Shown here: in pieces, positions 16,746 through 25,485 of the stretch
Position numbering within the stretch: the stretch's first letter is position 1
Layout: each line of letters starts with the position of its first letter
From: Paenibacillus sp. HWE-109
GTDB lineage: Bacteria; Bacillota; Bacilli; Paenibacillales; NBRC-103111
Direction of reading: 5' to 3'
NCBI RefSeq assembly: GCF_022163125.1
Contig: NZ_CP091881.1
Location: 372,001-436,000 of the forward strand
Length of the DNA: 64,000 nt
Translations under genes and position numbers: made by a program
The notes under the pieces: generated by a model
Seen by the model: only the letters and a program-made list of their open reading frames with translations
Databases searched by the model: none
Told to the model about the DNA's origin: nothing

Positions 16746-18149
16746 TTGCATATCATCGCAGTAGGCTTGAATTATCGGACAGCTCCAGTGGAAATTCGGG
16801 AGAGATTTGCGTTCTCCGAATCCGATTTGCCTAAAGCAATTGCAGAATTAAAAGAAACGAAAAGCATATTGGAGTGTGTAATTGTAGCCACCTGCAATCG
16901 CACTGAAATTTATGCGGTTGTGGATCGGCCACAGCTGTGCAGTCATTATTTGACACATTTCATTTCGCGTTGGTTCCAGGTTGAAAAGGATCAGTTCCAA
17001 AAACATTTATATATGTATGAAAATGAAAAAGCCATTGATCATTTGTTTCGCGTAACAAGCGGACTAGATTCAATGGTGATTGGGGAGACCCAAATCCTTG
17101 GACAAGTGAGAGATGCTTTTTTATCATCTCAAAAAATGAAAGCAACAGGTGCTTATTTCAATACTTTGTTTAAGCAGTCGGTAACGCTCGCCAAGAAAGC
17201 TCACTCCGAAACAGGGATCAGCAACAACCCGGTTTCAGTCAGCTACGCTGCGGTAGAACTCGGCAAACGTATATTCGGATCCTATGTGAACAAAACGGTC
17301 ATGATTATCGGTGCAGGCAAGATGAGTGAACTTACCGTTAAGCATCTATATGCGAATGGGGCTAACAAAGTTATTGTCGTTAATCGCACATTCGAGCGTG
17401 CGGTGGAATTGGCGGATAAATTCAATGGTATTCCATGTACCGTAGACAACATGCTTGGGTATTTGCCGGAAGTGGATATCATTATTAGCTCAACAGGAGC
17501 TCCGGGGTATGTACTAACCAGAAATGATCTTCAAGCACATGTGCAAAAGAGAAAATCCCGTCCCTTGTTTATGATGGATATTGCTGTGCCGCGTGATTTG
17601 GATCCTCAAATCAGTGACCTGCCAAACGTGTTCCTCTATGACATTGATGATTTGGAACACATCGTAGACAAGCATTTGCAAGAGAGAAAGAAAGAAGCGG
17701 CTAAGATTGAAATTATGATTGAAACAGAGATTGGCGTTTTTGAACAATGGACCAAAACGTTGGGCGTGAGTCCTGTTATCAATGCGCTGCAAGCAAAAGC
17801 GAGTATGATCCACGAAGAGACGATGGACAGCATGCTCAAAAAACTGCCTGATCTCGACGAGCGTGAGATTAAAGTCATACGCAAATTAACGAAGAGTATT
17901 GTTAATCAAGTGCTGCGTGATCCTATTCTGCGTATCAAGGAAATGGCCGGAGAACGTCATGGGGATGAAGCGCTGGAGCTGTTCACGAAGCTCTTTGCCT
18001 TAGAAGAAACACTGGAACAACAAGAGCAAGCCAATCAGTTAGCAGAAGAACGGGAAGCGGAGCAAAAAGCACTGGAAGCCAAGCAATTGCTCGAAGAGAA
18101 GTTGTCCGTGCGTGGTCTACAGACCGCAGATGTTCTAGCACAATCTTGA
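16746..18149 (+). CDS. hemA: Glutamyl-tRNA reductase
   Basis: HemA performs the first committed step of C5-pathway tetrapyrrole synthesis, reducing Glu-tRNA to glutamate-1-semialdehyde with NADPH. From the TTG at 16746 the product is 467 residues and starts MHIIAVGLNYRTAP, aligning with Bacillus HemA. The catalytic Cys50 is in VATCNRTE. The NADPH fold is marked by VMIIGAGKMSE, and the dimerisation helices follow. A Glu/Gln-rich tail at about 415-455 is a little longer than usual. The RBS GGCAGGTGG lies just upstream, which excludes the GTG at 16737. It heads the operon to hemB. Confidence 0.96.
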   Translation: MHIIAVGLNYRTAPVEIRERFAFSESDLPKAIAELKETKSILECVIVATCNRTEIYAVVDRPQLCSHYLTHFISRWFQVEKDQFQKHLYMYENEKAIDHLFRVTSGLDSMVIGETQILGQVRDAFLSSQKMKATGAYFNTLFKQSVTLAKKAHSETGISNNPVSVSYAAVELGKRIFGSYVNKTVMIIGAGKMSELTVKHLYANGANKVIVVNRTFERAVELADKFNGIPCTVDNMLGYLPEVDIIISSTGAPGYVLTRNDLQAHVQKRKSRPLFMMDIAVPRDLDPQISDLPNVFLYDIDDLEHIVDKHLQERKKEAAKIEIMIETEIGVFEQWTKTLGVSPVINALQAKASMIHEETMDSMLKKLPDLDEREIKVIRKLTKSIVNQVLRDPILRIKEMAGERHGDEALELFTKLFALEETLEQQEQANQLAEEREAEQKALEAKQLLEEKLSVRGLQTADVLAQS

Positions 18150-18182
18150 GAAGAAAGGCGCTAATCGCCTAGGAGAGGTGCC

Positions 18183-19013
18183 ATGGTCACACGTAGCTGG
18201 TTGTTTGATGCGATGATTTATATGTATGCCCTGAGCCTGTTGTTTTACTTTTCGGATTTCGCCAACGCGAACCGGAATGCGAAACGGATGGGGACGGGGC
18301 TGCTTTTGTTTGTATGGGTTCTGCAGACCGCTTATTTAGGAATGAACTTATACGGACATTTGACTGAATGGGCCTTTGCTCGCTCAGACGTGCTTTTTAT
18401 GTTCTCCTGGTTGATAGTCACCATTTCGTTGTTGATAAATCGCTTTTTCCGTATTGAATTGTTTGTATTTTTCGTCAATGTGCTTGGATTTGCCATTCTA
18501 GCCCTGAATATCTTTGGGAACCCGCATGTAAAGCCGATCAAAGCCGGTTGGGATATCAACGATGAGCTATTATTTATACATATTACTTTGGCGATTGGCA
18601 GTTACGCGGCTTTTTCCATAGCAGCTATATTCTCGGGGATGTATGTTTTCCTGCATAACATGTTGAAGGCGAAGAAATTCTCACAAACCGTGATGCGGTT
18701 GCCATCGCTCGAGAAAATCGATCATTACACGTATTTCTCGGTCATTATTGGGGCACCGCTGCTTTTAATGGCATTATCTTTGGGCGTAGTTTGGGTCGTC
18801 CTACAAGGGAATAAGAACTTGTTGTACGATCCTAAAGTGATTAATTCCTTTTTTGTACTAGTTGCCTATGCGTTCTATTTATTTCAACAAAAGTCGATGC
18901 GAATTTCTGGTTATAAATTGGCAGCCTGGAATCTCGCTGCATTCTTCATCGTTGTGTTGAATTTCGTTGTTTCAAATTTCTTCTCAGGTTTTCATGACTG
19001 GATATGGAGCTAA
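18183..19013 (+). CDS. hemX: HemX, CcsA/CycZ-like membrane protein
   Basis: The protein has 276 residues with about eight membrane helices. It carries a WDINDELLFIHITLAIGSYAAFSIA segment typical of the cytochrome c assembly (CcsA-like) family. In B. subtilis, HemX lies directly after hemA and lowers the steady-state level of HemA. The same role is likely here by synteny and topology, but the biochemical activity is not established. An AGGAGAGG site precedes the ATG. It is 33 bp after hemA and nearly abuts the next gene. Confidence 0.9.
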   Translation: MVTRSWLFDAMIYMYALSLLFYFSDFANANRNAKRMGTGLLLFVWVLQTAYLGMNLYGHLTEWAFARSDVLFMFSWLIVTISLLINRFFRIELFVFFVNVLGFAILALNIFGNPHVKPIKAGWDINDELLFIHITLAIGSYAAFSIAAIFSGMYVFLHNMLKAKKFSQTVMRLPSLEKIDHYTYFSVIIGAPLLLMALSLGVVWVVLQGNKNLLYDPKVINSFFVLVAYAFYLFQQKSMRISGYKLAAWNLAAFFIVVLNFVVSNFFSGFHDWIWS

Positions 19014-19018
19014 CTAAG

Positions 19019-19744
19019 ATGAAGCATCCGTATCCAATTATGGTTAATTTGTCAGGCCGCACATGTTTGGTTGTTGGAGGGGGCCTTGTCGCTCAGCGCA
19101 AAGTCCAATCCTTGCTCCAAGCAGGAGCTGCGGTTACCGTCATCAGCTTATCTTTTACTGAGGCATTGATGGATTTGGGAAGCCGCTCGGAAGTCGTTCT
19201 CAGCCGGCAGAATTTCGATCCAGCTATGTTGAACTCAAGTTTAAAAGGTTCCTGTTATACGTTGGTTGTAGCTGCTACGAATGATGCTCAGGTAAACGCG
19301 CAGATTGAAGCTTTGGCCTCACGTGAAGGCATATTAGTCAATGTGGTTGACCAGCCGCAGCTCAGTTCTTTTATTGTACCCTCCGTCGTGCGCAGAGGAA
19401 AATTAGTGATCGCGGTGTCAACCGGCGGAGCCAGTCCCTCGACAGCTAGGAAAATCGTTCAAGAGCTGGATGAGCGCTACGGCGAAGAGTACGAGCTCTA
19501 TCTTGAATTTCTTAGTGAATTGCGTTTGTTCATCCAGAAGAAGGTAATGGATAAGCAAGAGAGACAGCGGATGTTCAAAGAAATGCTGGCTTGGGATGTA
19601 CTTGCCCACATTCGTGAGGGTACATTTGAACGATGGAAAGAGAAACTTTACGATGCTTTAGAGAAAGAAACGCGGTTGAATGAACAAACAGGTGAAGTGG
19701 AGATCAGTCCATCTGCTTGGTCAGCGATCAGAGATTTCGAATAG
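19019..19744 (+). CDS. Precorrin-2 dehydrogenase / sirohydrochlorin ferrochelatase-type protein
   Basis: The protein has 241 residues with an N-terminal NAD-binding motif CLVVGGGLVAQRKVQSLLQAGA and the family signature VNVVDQPQLSSFIVPSVVRRG. The catalytic Asp is in that VVDQP block. SVSTGGASPSTARKI continues the domain. It oxidises precorrin-2 to sirohydrochlorin; only the oxidase part of Met8/CysG-like proteins is clearly visible, so chelation may be done elsewhere. The likely start is ATG 19019 with GGAG upstream; ATG 19004 overlaps hemX. Its place between hemX and hemC, with a cobA-hemD fusion downstream, puts a siroheme branch inside the heme operon. Confidence 0.9.
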   Translation: MKHPYPIMVNLSGRTCLVVGGGLVAQRKVQSLLQAGAAVTVISLSFTEALMDLGSRSEVVLSRQNFDPAMLNSSLKGSCYTLVVAATNDAQVNAQIEALASREGILVNVVDQPQLSSFIVPSVVRRGKLVIAVSTGGASPSTARKIVQELDERYGEEYELYLEFLSELRLFIQKKVMDKQERQRMFKEMLAWDVLAHIREGTFERWKEKLYDALEKETRLNEQTGEVEISPSAWSAIRDFE

Positions 19745-19767
19745 AGAGTAGAGGGAGGCGCATCGAG

Positions 19768-20715
19768 ATGAAAACCATTATTGTAGGAACACGGCAAAGT
19801 GCTCTGGCTTTAACCCAGACAGGACAAGTTGTGGAACTTTTGAAACAGTTGGCTGCCGAGCACGGCATTGCCTGTCAATTCGAAATTAAGAAAATCGTGA
19901 CCAAAGGTGACCGTATTCTGGATGTAACATTGTCGAAAGTTGGCGGCAAAGGGCTGTTCGTCAAGGAAATCGAACAGGCGCTTACAGATGGCGATATTGA
20001 CATGGCCGTCCACAGCATGAAAGATATGCCCTTCGAACTCCCCGAAGGGCTAGTGGTCGGAGCGATTCCCAAGCGTGAAGATGCGCGCGATGCGCTCATC
20101 ACGCGCGGCTATCGCTCCTTGGACGAGCTGCCGCAAGGCGCGCTCGTTGGAACAAGCTCGCTGCGCCGCGCCAGCCAGCTGCAGAACTACCGCCCGGACC
20201 TGAGAATCGAGTCGGTCCGCGGCAATATCGATTCGAGGCTGCGCAAGCTCGAAGAAGAGAACTTCGATGCGATCATGCTGGCCGCTGCCGGTTTGCACCG
20301 GATCGGCTGGCAGGATCGCATCAGCGCGTACTTGCCGCCCGAGGTCTGCCTCCCTGCCGTAGGGCAGGGGGCGCTGTGCATCGAGTGCCGGGGCGGCGAC
20401 GCCTTCATGCTGGACCTGCTGGGCAGATTCCAGCATGAGCCTACTGCGCTCGCGGTGCGAGCGGAGCGGGCATTCCTGGGCAGACTCAATGGAGGCTGCC
20501 AGGTGCCGCTCGGCGCCTACGCGAGCGTCAGCGAAGACAGCAGCGGGGAAGCTGGGCCGCTGCTCACCCTCACAGGCATGGTCGGAACGCCAGACGGCGT
20601 AACCATGCTGAAGGAATCGGCTTCCGGGCGTGATCCGGAAGCGCTGGGACTCCTTGTCGCCGATCAGCTGATTGCACAAGGGGCAGAACGAATCCTTGCT
20701 GAGGTAAGGGAGTGA
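19768..20715 (+). CDS. hemC: Porphobilinogen deaminase (hydroxymethylbilane synthase)
   Basis: HemC condenses four porphobilinogens into hydroxymethylbilane. The 315-residue protein has GTRQSALALTQ near the N-terminus, VHSMKDMP with the catalytic Asp86, TSSLRRASQL, and Cys244 in NGGCQVPLGA that carries the dipyrromethane cofactor. GGGAGGCG precedes the ATG at 19768. The middle of the gene (about 20.08-20.56 kb) has markedly higher GC than its neighbours, although reading frame and motifs are intact. It overlaps the next gene by four bases. Confidence 0.96.
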   Translation: MKTIIVGTRQSALALTQTGQVVELLKQLAAEHGIACQFEIKKIVTKGDRILDVTLSKVGGKGLFVKEIEQALTDGDIDMAVHSMKDMPFELPEGLVVGAIPKREDARDALITRGYRSLDELPQGALVGTSSLRRASQLQNYRPDLRIESVRGNIDSRLRKLEEENFDAIMLAAAGLHRIGWQDRISAYLPPEVCLPAVGQGALCIECRGGDAFMLDLLGRFQHEPTALAVRAERAFLGRLNGGCQVPLGAYASVSEDSSGEAGPLLTLTGMVGTPDGVTMLKESASGRDPEALGLLVADQLIAQGAERILAEVRE

Positions 20716-22250
20716 GCCATGTGGGCAAAGGCAGAGTTTATCTCGTTGGTGCAGGTCCGGGAGATCCCAAGCTGATTTCGGTTCGTGGTATGGAGGCTAT
20801 TCAGAAAGCGGATGTCATCGTGTACGACAGGCTGGCGAATCCTCGTTTACTCAAGCATCGCAGACCGGAAGCAGAGCTGATCTTTGTTGGCAAGCTGCCG
20901 GATAAACATATTCTAAAGCAAGAAGAAATCAATCAATTGCTCGTGGATCTCGCGCTGCAAGGGAAGATCGTCACCCGTCTCAAAGGCGGCGATCCCAGTG
21001 TTTTCGGTCGGGTCGGGGAAGAAGCTGAATTGCTGGCCGATCATGATGTGACTTTTGATATCATTCCGGGCATTACCTCTTCCATTGCGGTACCGGCCTA
21101 TGCGGGTATTCCTGTGACACACCGGGATTTTACTTCCTCCTTTGCGATTATTACTGGGCATGAATATCCGAACAAAACCTACTCCAGCTTGGACTGGGAG
21201 CATCTTGCCAAAGCGATTGGCACCATGGTTTTCTTGATGGGGGTAGCTAATCTCGAACAGATATGCCGGGAATTGATTCGCTGCGGCAAGCCAGCGGACA
21301 TGCCGGTTGCGCTTGTCCGCTGGGGAACCTGGGCAGATCAAGCGACGATCACTGGAACACTCGGGGATATTACGGAGAAAGTCAGAGCAGCTGATTTCAA
21401 ATCGCCGGCGGTTATTATTGTCGGTGAGGTCGTTAAACTGCGGGAGAAGCTGGCTTGGGTCGAGAAGAAACCGCTGTTCGGACGCCGCATACTCGTTACT
21501 AGAGCAAGAAGCCAAGCAAGCGAACTCGTCGATTTAATTGATGATTTAGGCGGAGAAGCTGTCGAGTTTCCTGTTATTCGCTTGCAGCCGCCAAGCCGTC
21601 CTGAGGCGTTGGCGGCTCTGGATCAGGCTTTGGATGAACTTCAGCAATTCGACTGGATCGTATTGACGAGCGTAAATGGTGTTGAATTCTTCTTTCAACG
21701 ATTGCGTGAGAAAAGAATAGATGTACGTAAAATGGGGAATGCTCGCATAGCAGCAGTCGGTCCTAAGACCGCAGAAGCGCTGGCAGAGCGAGGCATTCTT
21801 GCTGATGTACTTCCAGCCAGATATCATGGAGAAGGCATCTTAGAGGCGATTCAAGCTGATTTGAAGGCAGGGCAGAAAGTTCTGCTCCCAACGGCGGATC
21901 TCGCTCGCGACTATTTACCGGTTAAGCTGAGAGAACTGGGTCTTGAAGTCGCTGAAGTCGATGTCTATGAGAATGTACTTACGACAGATGATGGCGATGA
22001 AATTATTCATCTTTTGCAAAATCAAAGCATTCATATCATAACTTTTACAAGTTCATCTACCGTAACTAATTTAATTGAGGCTCTGCGCAAGTTAGGCGTA
22101 GAAGACCCTTTATCTTTGCTGCAAGGTGTTGAAATCGCCTGTATCGGTCCCAAAACGGCAGAAACGGTCAGTCAATTCGGACTACCGATCACCTATTTGG
22201 CCGAAGAGGCAACCGTTGCGTCACTCGTTCGAAGTCTATCAGGTCAATAA
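20712..22250 (+). CDS. cobA-hemD: Fused uroporphyrinogen-III C-methyltransferase and uroporphyrinogen-III synthase (CobA-HemD)
   Basis: The 512-residue product joins two enzymes. Residues about 7-245 are a SUMT methyltransferase with VYLVGAGPGDPKLISVRG, KGGDPSVFGRVGEEAE and PGITSSIAVPAYAGIPVTHR. Residues about 255-512 are the HemD synthase, starting GRRILVTRARSQASELVDLI, with DWIVLTSVNGVEFFF and IITFTSSSTVTNLIEAL. HemD closes hydroxymethylbilane to uroporphyrinogen III, and CobA dimethylates it to precorrin-2. Fusion places the branch point to siroheme or cobalamin on one polypeptide. The GTG start overlaps the hemC stop as GTGA. A GTG at 20721 is an alternative start. Confidence 0.95.
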   Translation: MSHVGKGRVYLVGAGPGDPKLISVRGMEAIQKADVIVYDRLANPRLLKHRRPEAELIFVGKLPDKHILKQEEINQLLVDLALQGKIVTRLKGGDPSVFGRVGEEAELLADHDVTFDIIPGITSSIAVPAYAGIPVTHRDFTSSFAIITGHEYPNKTYSSLDWEHLAKAIGTMVFLMGVANLEQICRELIRCGKPADMPVALVRWGTWADQATITGTLGDITEKVRAADFKSPAVIIVGEVVKLREKLAWVEKKPLFGRRILVTRARSQASELVDLIDDLGGEAVEFPVIRLQPPSRPEALAALDQALDELQQFDWIVLTSVNGVEFFFQRLREKRIDVRKMGNARIAAVGPKTAEALAERGILADVLPARYHGEGILEAIQADLKAGQKVLLPTADLARDYLPVKLRELGLEVAEVDVYENVLTTDDGDEIIHLLQNQSIHIITFTSSSTVTNLIEALRKLGVEDPLSLLQGVEIACIGPKTAETVSQFGLPITYLAEEATVASLVRSLSGQ

Positions 22251-22266
22251 GGAGGCGGAATTCCTC

Positions 22267-23262
22267 ATGAGTTTTCCCACAGTTCGCAACCGCCGTTTGC
22301 GCGGTAATGCTGCTATTCGTAATTTGGTTCGTGAAAATCAAGTCACCGTTCATGATGTTGTACAGCCTATTTTTGTTACCCACGGTACGAATGTCAAATC
22401 AGAAATTGCTTCCATGCCTGGTGTGTATCATTTCTCCTTGGACCGTGTGAAGGAAGAAATTGACGAAATTACGCAGTTAGGCATCCAAGCGATCCTGTTG
22501 TTCGGAGTTCCGGATTACAAAGATCCAACAGGGACATCAGCTTATATGGATGATGGCATTGTCCAGCAAGCCACGCGTTTTATCAAAGAATTGAACCCGA
22601 ATCTGTTGATTATCGCGGACACGTGCCTTTGCCAGTTTACGGACACAGGCCATTGCGGCGTGATTCATCATCACCCGGTTACAGGGGCTGCTGATGTAGC
22701 TAATGATCCTTCTCTGGAATTGCTGGTTCGCACGGCGGTCTCGCAAGCCAAAGCAGGAGCGGATATCATTGCGCCATCGAACATGATGGACGGGTATGTC
22801 CATGCGATTCGCTCAGGGCTGGATGAAGCGGGCTTCGAGAATACGCCGATTATGGCTTATTCCGTTAAATACGCTTCGGCCTACTACGGTCCGTTCCGTG
22901 ATGCCGCGCATTCGACTCCGCAATTCGGTGATCGCAAAACGTATCAAATGGATCCGGCCAATGGCCGGGAAGCGCTGCGTGAAGCGGAAAGCGATGTAAG
23001 CGAAGGGGCTGACTTCCTGATGGTGAAGCCTGCGCTTGCTTACATGGACATTATTCGCATGTTGAAAGACAACTTTGATTTACCTGTCGTTGCCTACAAC
23101 GTAAGTGCCGAATACGCCATGGTGAAGGCCGCTGCAAGTCAAGGCTGGATTAACGAAGAAGCCATCGTAATGGAAACCATGTTAAGCTTCAAGCGTGCGG
23201 GCGCTGACATTATCCTGACGTATTTTGCCAAAGATATCGCTCGTTATCTCAAGAATAGCTAG
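22267..23262 (+). CDS. hemB: Delta-aminolevulinic acid dehydratase (porphobilinogen synthase)
   Basis: HemB condenses two ALA molecules to porphobilinogen. The protein has 331 residues. The zinc-binding cysteines are in DTCLCQFTDTGHCG. The active-site lysines sit in YSVKYASAYYGPFRD and MVKPALAYMD. AAGGAGGCGG lies upstream of the ATG at 22267; the frame is open further upstream only because it runs through the hemD coding region. It is 16 bp after cobA-hemD and closes the first heme operon. A structured element follows. Confidence 0.96.
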   Translation: MSFPTVRNRRLRGNAAIRNLVRENQVTVHDVVQPIFVTHGTNVKSEIASMPGVYHFSLDRVKEEIDEITQLGIQAILLFGVPDYKDPTGTSAYMDDGIVQQATRFIKELNPNLLIIADTCLCQFTDTGHCGVIHHHPVTGAADVANDPSLELLVRTAVSQAKAGADIIAPSNMMDGYVHAIRSGLDEAGFENTPIMAYSVKYASAYYGPFRDAAHSTPQFGDRKTYQMDPANGREALREAESDVSEGADFLMVKPALAYMDIIRMLKDNFDLPVVAYNVSAEYAMVKAAASQGWINEEAIVMETMLSFKRAGADIILTYFAKDIARYLKNS

Positions 23263-23271
23263 TTAAGATCC

Positions 23272-23356
23272 GAACCATTCACCCTAGAAGGTATCTGCGC
23301 GCAGTTTCTTTAAGAAATTGACAAGCCTGCCGTTTCTAGACGTGAATGGTTCTTTT
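23272..23356 (+). other. Large dyad element between hemB and hemE (possible terminator or structured RNA)
   Basis: GAACCATTCAC and GTGAATGGTTC pair perfectly over 11 bp, and CTAGAA with TTCTAG continue the stem after a one- or two-base offset. The roughly 45-base interior holds two small hairpins, CTGCGCGCAG and TTTCTTTAAGAAA. Four T residues follow the stem. It may act as an unusual terminator of the hemA-hemB operon. The branched interior is atypical. Confidence 0.55.
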
Positions 23357-23471
23357 GCAGGTTTCTATTGTCATACTTTTGTCGCAAAACGCAAGCTTAC
23401 TTGAGTTGTGACAGGGGTATAATTAGGGCATAATGAATGAGAATAGATGGAAACAAAGAGGAAGGTGCCTC

Positions 23472-24536
23472 ATGAGCTACAACGACAACTTTATTAAAGC
23501 CTGCCGCCAGGAGCAGGTGGATACACTGCCTGTTTGGTATATGCGCCAAGCTGGACGGTATGACCCGGATTATCGCAAAATCAAAGAAAAGTATTCACTC
23601 CTCGAAATATGCCAGCAACCGGAACTCGCTGCAGAAGTTACGATGATGCCTATCAAGAAGCTAGGTGTAGATGCGGCAATTTTATATTCAGACATTATGA
23701 ATCCCGTCGCTTCGCTTGGGGTTGACTTTGATATTGTCAAAGATGTGGGCCCTGTCATTCATACACCGATTCGGACAGCACAGGATGTTGCCAATCTGCG
23801 TCCCATTGATGTAGAGAAAGATTTATCGCACATCATTCAAACCATTCGCATTTTGGACAAGGAACTTGAGGTTCCTTTGATTTCCTTTGCAGGAGCGCCA
23901 TTCACGATTGCAAGCTACCTGATTGAAGGCAGGCCGTCCAAAAGCTATATTCGCACGAAGCAGCTTATGTACTCCGAACCAACCGTTTGGTTCCTACTTA
24001 TGGATAAGCTCGGCGACATGGTTATTACCTATTTGCGCGCTCATATTGCCGCAGGTGCCAAAGCTGTTCAGGTATTTGACAGTTGGGTCGGCGCGCTTTC
24101 ACCTGCTGATTTCCAGGTGTATGTGCTGCCAACGATGATGCGGATTTTCCAAGAGCTCTCGAATCTCCAAGAGCCTAAGATTTATTTCCCAGGCGTAAGC
24201 TCCGGTGAGCTGCTGCCTTATCTGAGAGGTATTCAAGCGGATGTAATTGGCCTGGATTGGCGTGTGCCGATTTCGGTAGGCCGCGAGCGGGTCGGTGAGC
24301 GTTATGCCGTGCAAGGTAATTTGGATCCTTATATTCTAACAGCGCCCATGTCTGTTATTGAGAAACAGGCGAAAGCCATCATCGATGAGGGCATCCAGAA
24401 GCCAGGCTACATTTTCAATCTTGGTCATGGTTTATTCCCGGAAGCATCGCTGGAGAAGTTGAAAGAGCTGACAACGTTCATTCATACCTATTCCCATTCG
24501 GTATTAACTAAGCAAGCAGAAAAGAGTGGTGTTTAA
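23472..24536 (+). CDS. hemE: Uroporphyrinogen-III decarboxylase
   Basis: HemE removes four acetate carboxyls from uroporphyrinogen III to give coproporphyrinogen III. The protein has 354 residues with the two signatures PVWYMRQAGRY near residue 20 and ISFAGAPFTIASYLIEG in the middle. FDSWVGALSP and NLGHGLFPEA are also conserved. The ATG at 23472 follows GAGGAAGGTG; an ATG at 23433 lies upstream. A TATAAT at about 23411-23416 may belong to a promoter for hemEHY, but I see no good -35. hemH starts one base after the stop. Confidence 0.96.
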   Translation: MSYNDNFIKACRQEQVDTLPVWYMRQAGRYDPDYRKIKEKYSLLEICQQPELAAEVTMMPIKKLGVDAAILYSDIMNPVASLGVDFDIVKDVGPVIHTPIRTAQDVANLRPIDVEKDLSHIIQTIRILDKELEVPLISFAGAPFTIASYLIEGRPSKSYIRTKQLMYSEPTVWFLLMDKLGDMVITYLRAHIAAGAKAVQVFDSWVGALSPADFQVYVLPTMMRIFQELSNLQEPKIYFPGVSSGELLPYLRGIQADVIGLDWRVPISVGRERVGERYAVQGNLDPYILTAPMSVIEKQAKAIIDEGIQKPGYIFNLGHGLFPEASLEKLKELTTFIHTYSHSVLTKQAEKSGV

Positions 24537-24537
24537 G

Positions 24538-25485
24538 ATGACGAAACGTCGCATTGGTGTCTTAGTCATGTCTTATGGTACGCCGGAAAGTTTGGATCAA
24601 GTTGAAGCTTACTATACGCATATCAGGCGCGGACATCCGCCAACGCCTGAGCAGCTGCACGAGTTAACAGCGCGCTATGAAGCGATTGTCGGAGGGTTCT
24701 TCCCTCTGCGTGAAAATACGAATAAACAAGTCAAAGGACTTGAGGAAACATTGCGCCAAGAGCATCCTGAAGTGGAGTTCGTCTGCTATCAGGGCCTCAA
24801 GCATGCACAACCGTATGTAGAGGACGGTGTGGAACAAATGGTTAAGGATGGCCTTACAGAAGCTGTAGGCGTTGTGCTGGCACCTCACTATTCAACTATG
24901 AGTGTTGGCGGTTATGTAAAGAGAGCGAAGGATAAAGCGGATGCGCTTGGCCTTAAGATCGATTTTGTTCTGGACTATCATCTTCATCCTAAGCTCTTGG
25001 ATGCGCTCAGCCTGCGAGTAGACAAAGCTTTGGAGAAGTTCTCTGGTGTGGAGCGGAGTGATGTTCGTGTTATTTTCACGGCACATAGTTTGCCGGAGAA
25101 AATTCTCGAGTTGAAAGATCCGTACCCCGATCAATTGTTGGCTACCTCCAAAGTCATCGCAGAACGGGTGGGCTTGACGAATTGGCAGTTTGGTTGGCAG
25201 AGTGCCGGACAAACGGCGATGCCATGGCTTGGCCCTGATATTTTGGATGTTTTGCGAACGATTAACACCGAAGAAGGCGTGAAGAACGTCTTGCTTTGTC
25301 CAATTGGATTTGTGTCTGATCACCTTGAAGTTCTTTACGATATTGATATTGAAGCGCAGGCTCTTGCCAACGAGTTGGGGCTCCATCTGGAGCGGACGGA
25401 ATCGCTGAATACGGACCCCTTGTATATGGAAACCTTGAGCGATGTTGTTTACCAGCAATGGGCTAAGGCTGCGATATCATCATGA
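24538..25485 (+). CDS. hemH: Ferrochelatase, coproporphyrin-type (HemH/CpfC)
   Basis: The 315-residue protein inserts Fe(II). In Firmicutes this class acts on coproporphyrin III. Conserved features are VLVMSYGTPES at the start, the metal-site His in FTAHSLPEKI, and GFVSDHLEVLYDID with the catalytic Glu. It is soluble, like B. subtilis HemH. The ATG at 24538 begins one base after hemE ends, while a GTG at 24526 overlaps hemE. It overlaps hemY by four bases. The coproheme decarboxylase (hemQ/chdC) that should follow in this pathway is not in the window. Confidence 0.95.
   Translation: MTKRRIGVLVMSYGTPESLDQVEAYYTHIRRGHPPTPEQLHELTARYEAIVGGFFPLRENTNKQVKGLEETLRQEHPEVEFVCYQGLKHAQPYVEDGVEQMVKDGLTEAVGVVLAPHYSTMSVGGYVKRAKDKADALGLKIDFVLDYHLHPKLLDALSLRVDKALEKFSGVERSDVRVIFTAHSLPEKILELKDPYPDQLLATSKVIAERVGLTNWQFGWQSAGQTAMPWLGPDILDVLRTINTEEGVKNVLLCPIGFVSDHLEVLYDIDIEAQALANELGLHLERTESLNTDPLYMETLSDVVYQQWAKAAISS

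Noticed and set aside
16632..16766. 44-codon GTG ORF (MKTNEQTEAF...) upstream of hemA
   Set aside because: It has a GGAG-like site, but it runs through the hemA promoter and RBS and ends inside hemA in another frame. Its composition after codon 15 looks random.
20050..20679. 209-codon minus-strand ORF opposite hemC
   Set aside because: It arises from the high-GC composition, which lowers stop frequency on the other strand. HemC motifs on the plus strand are complete.
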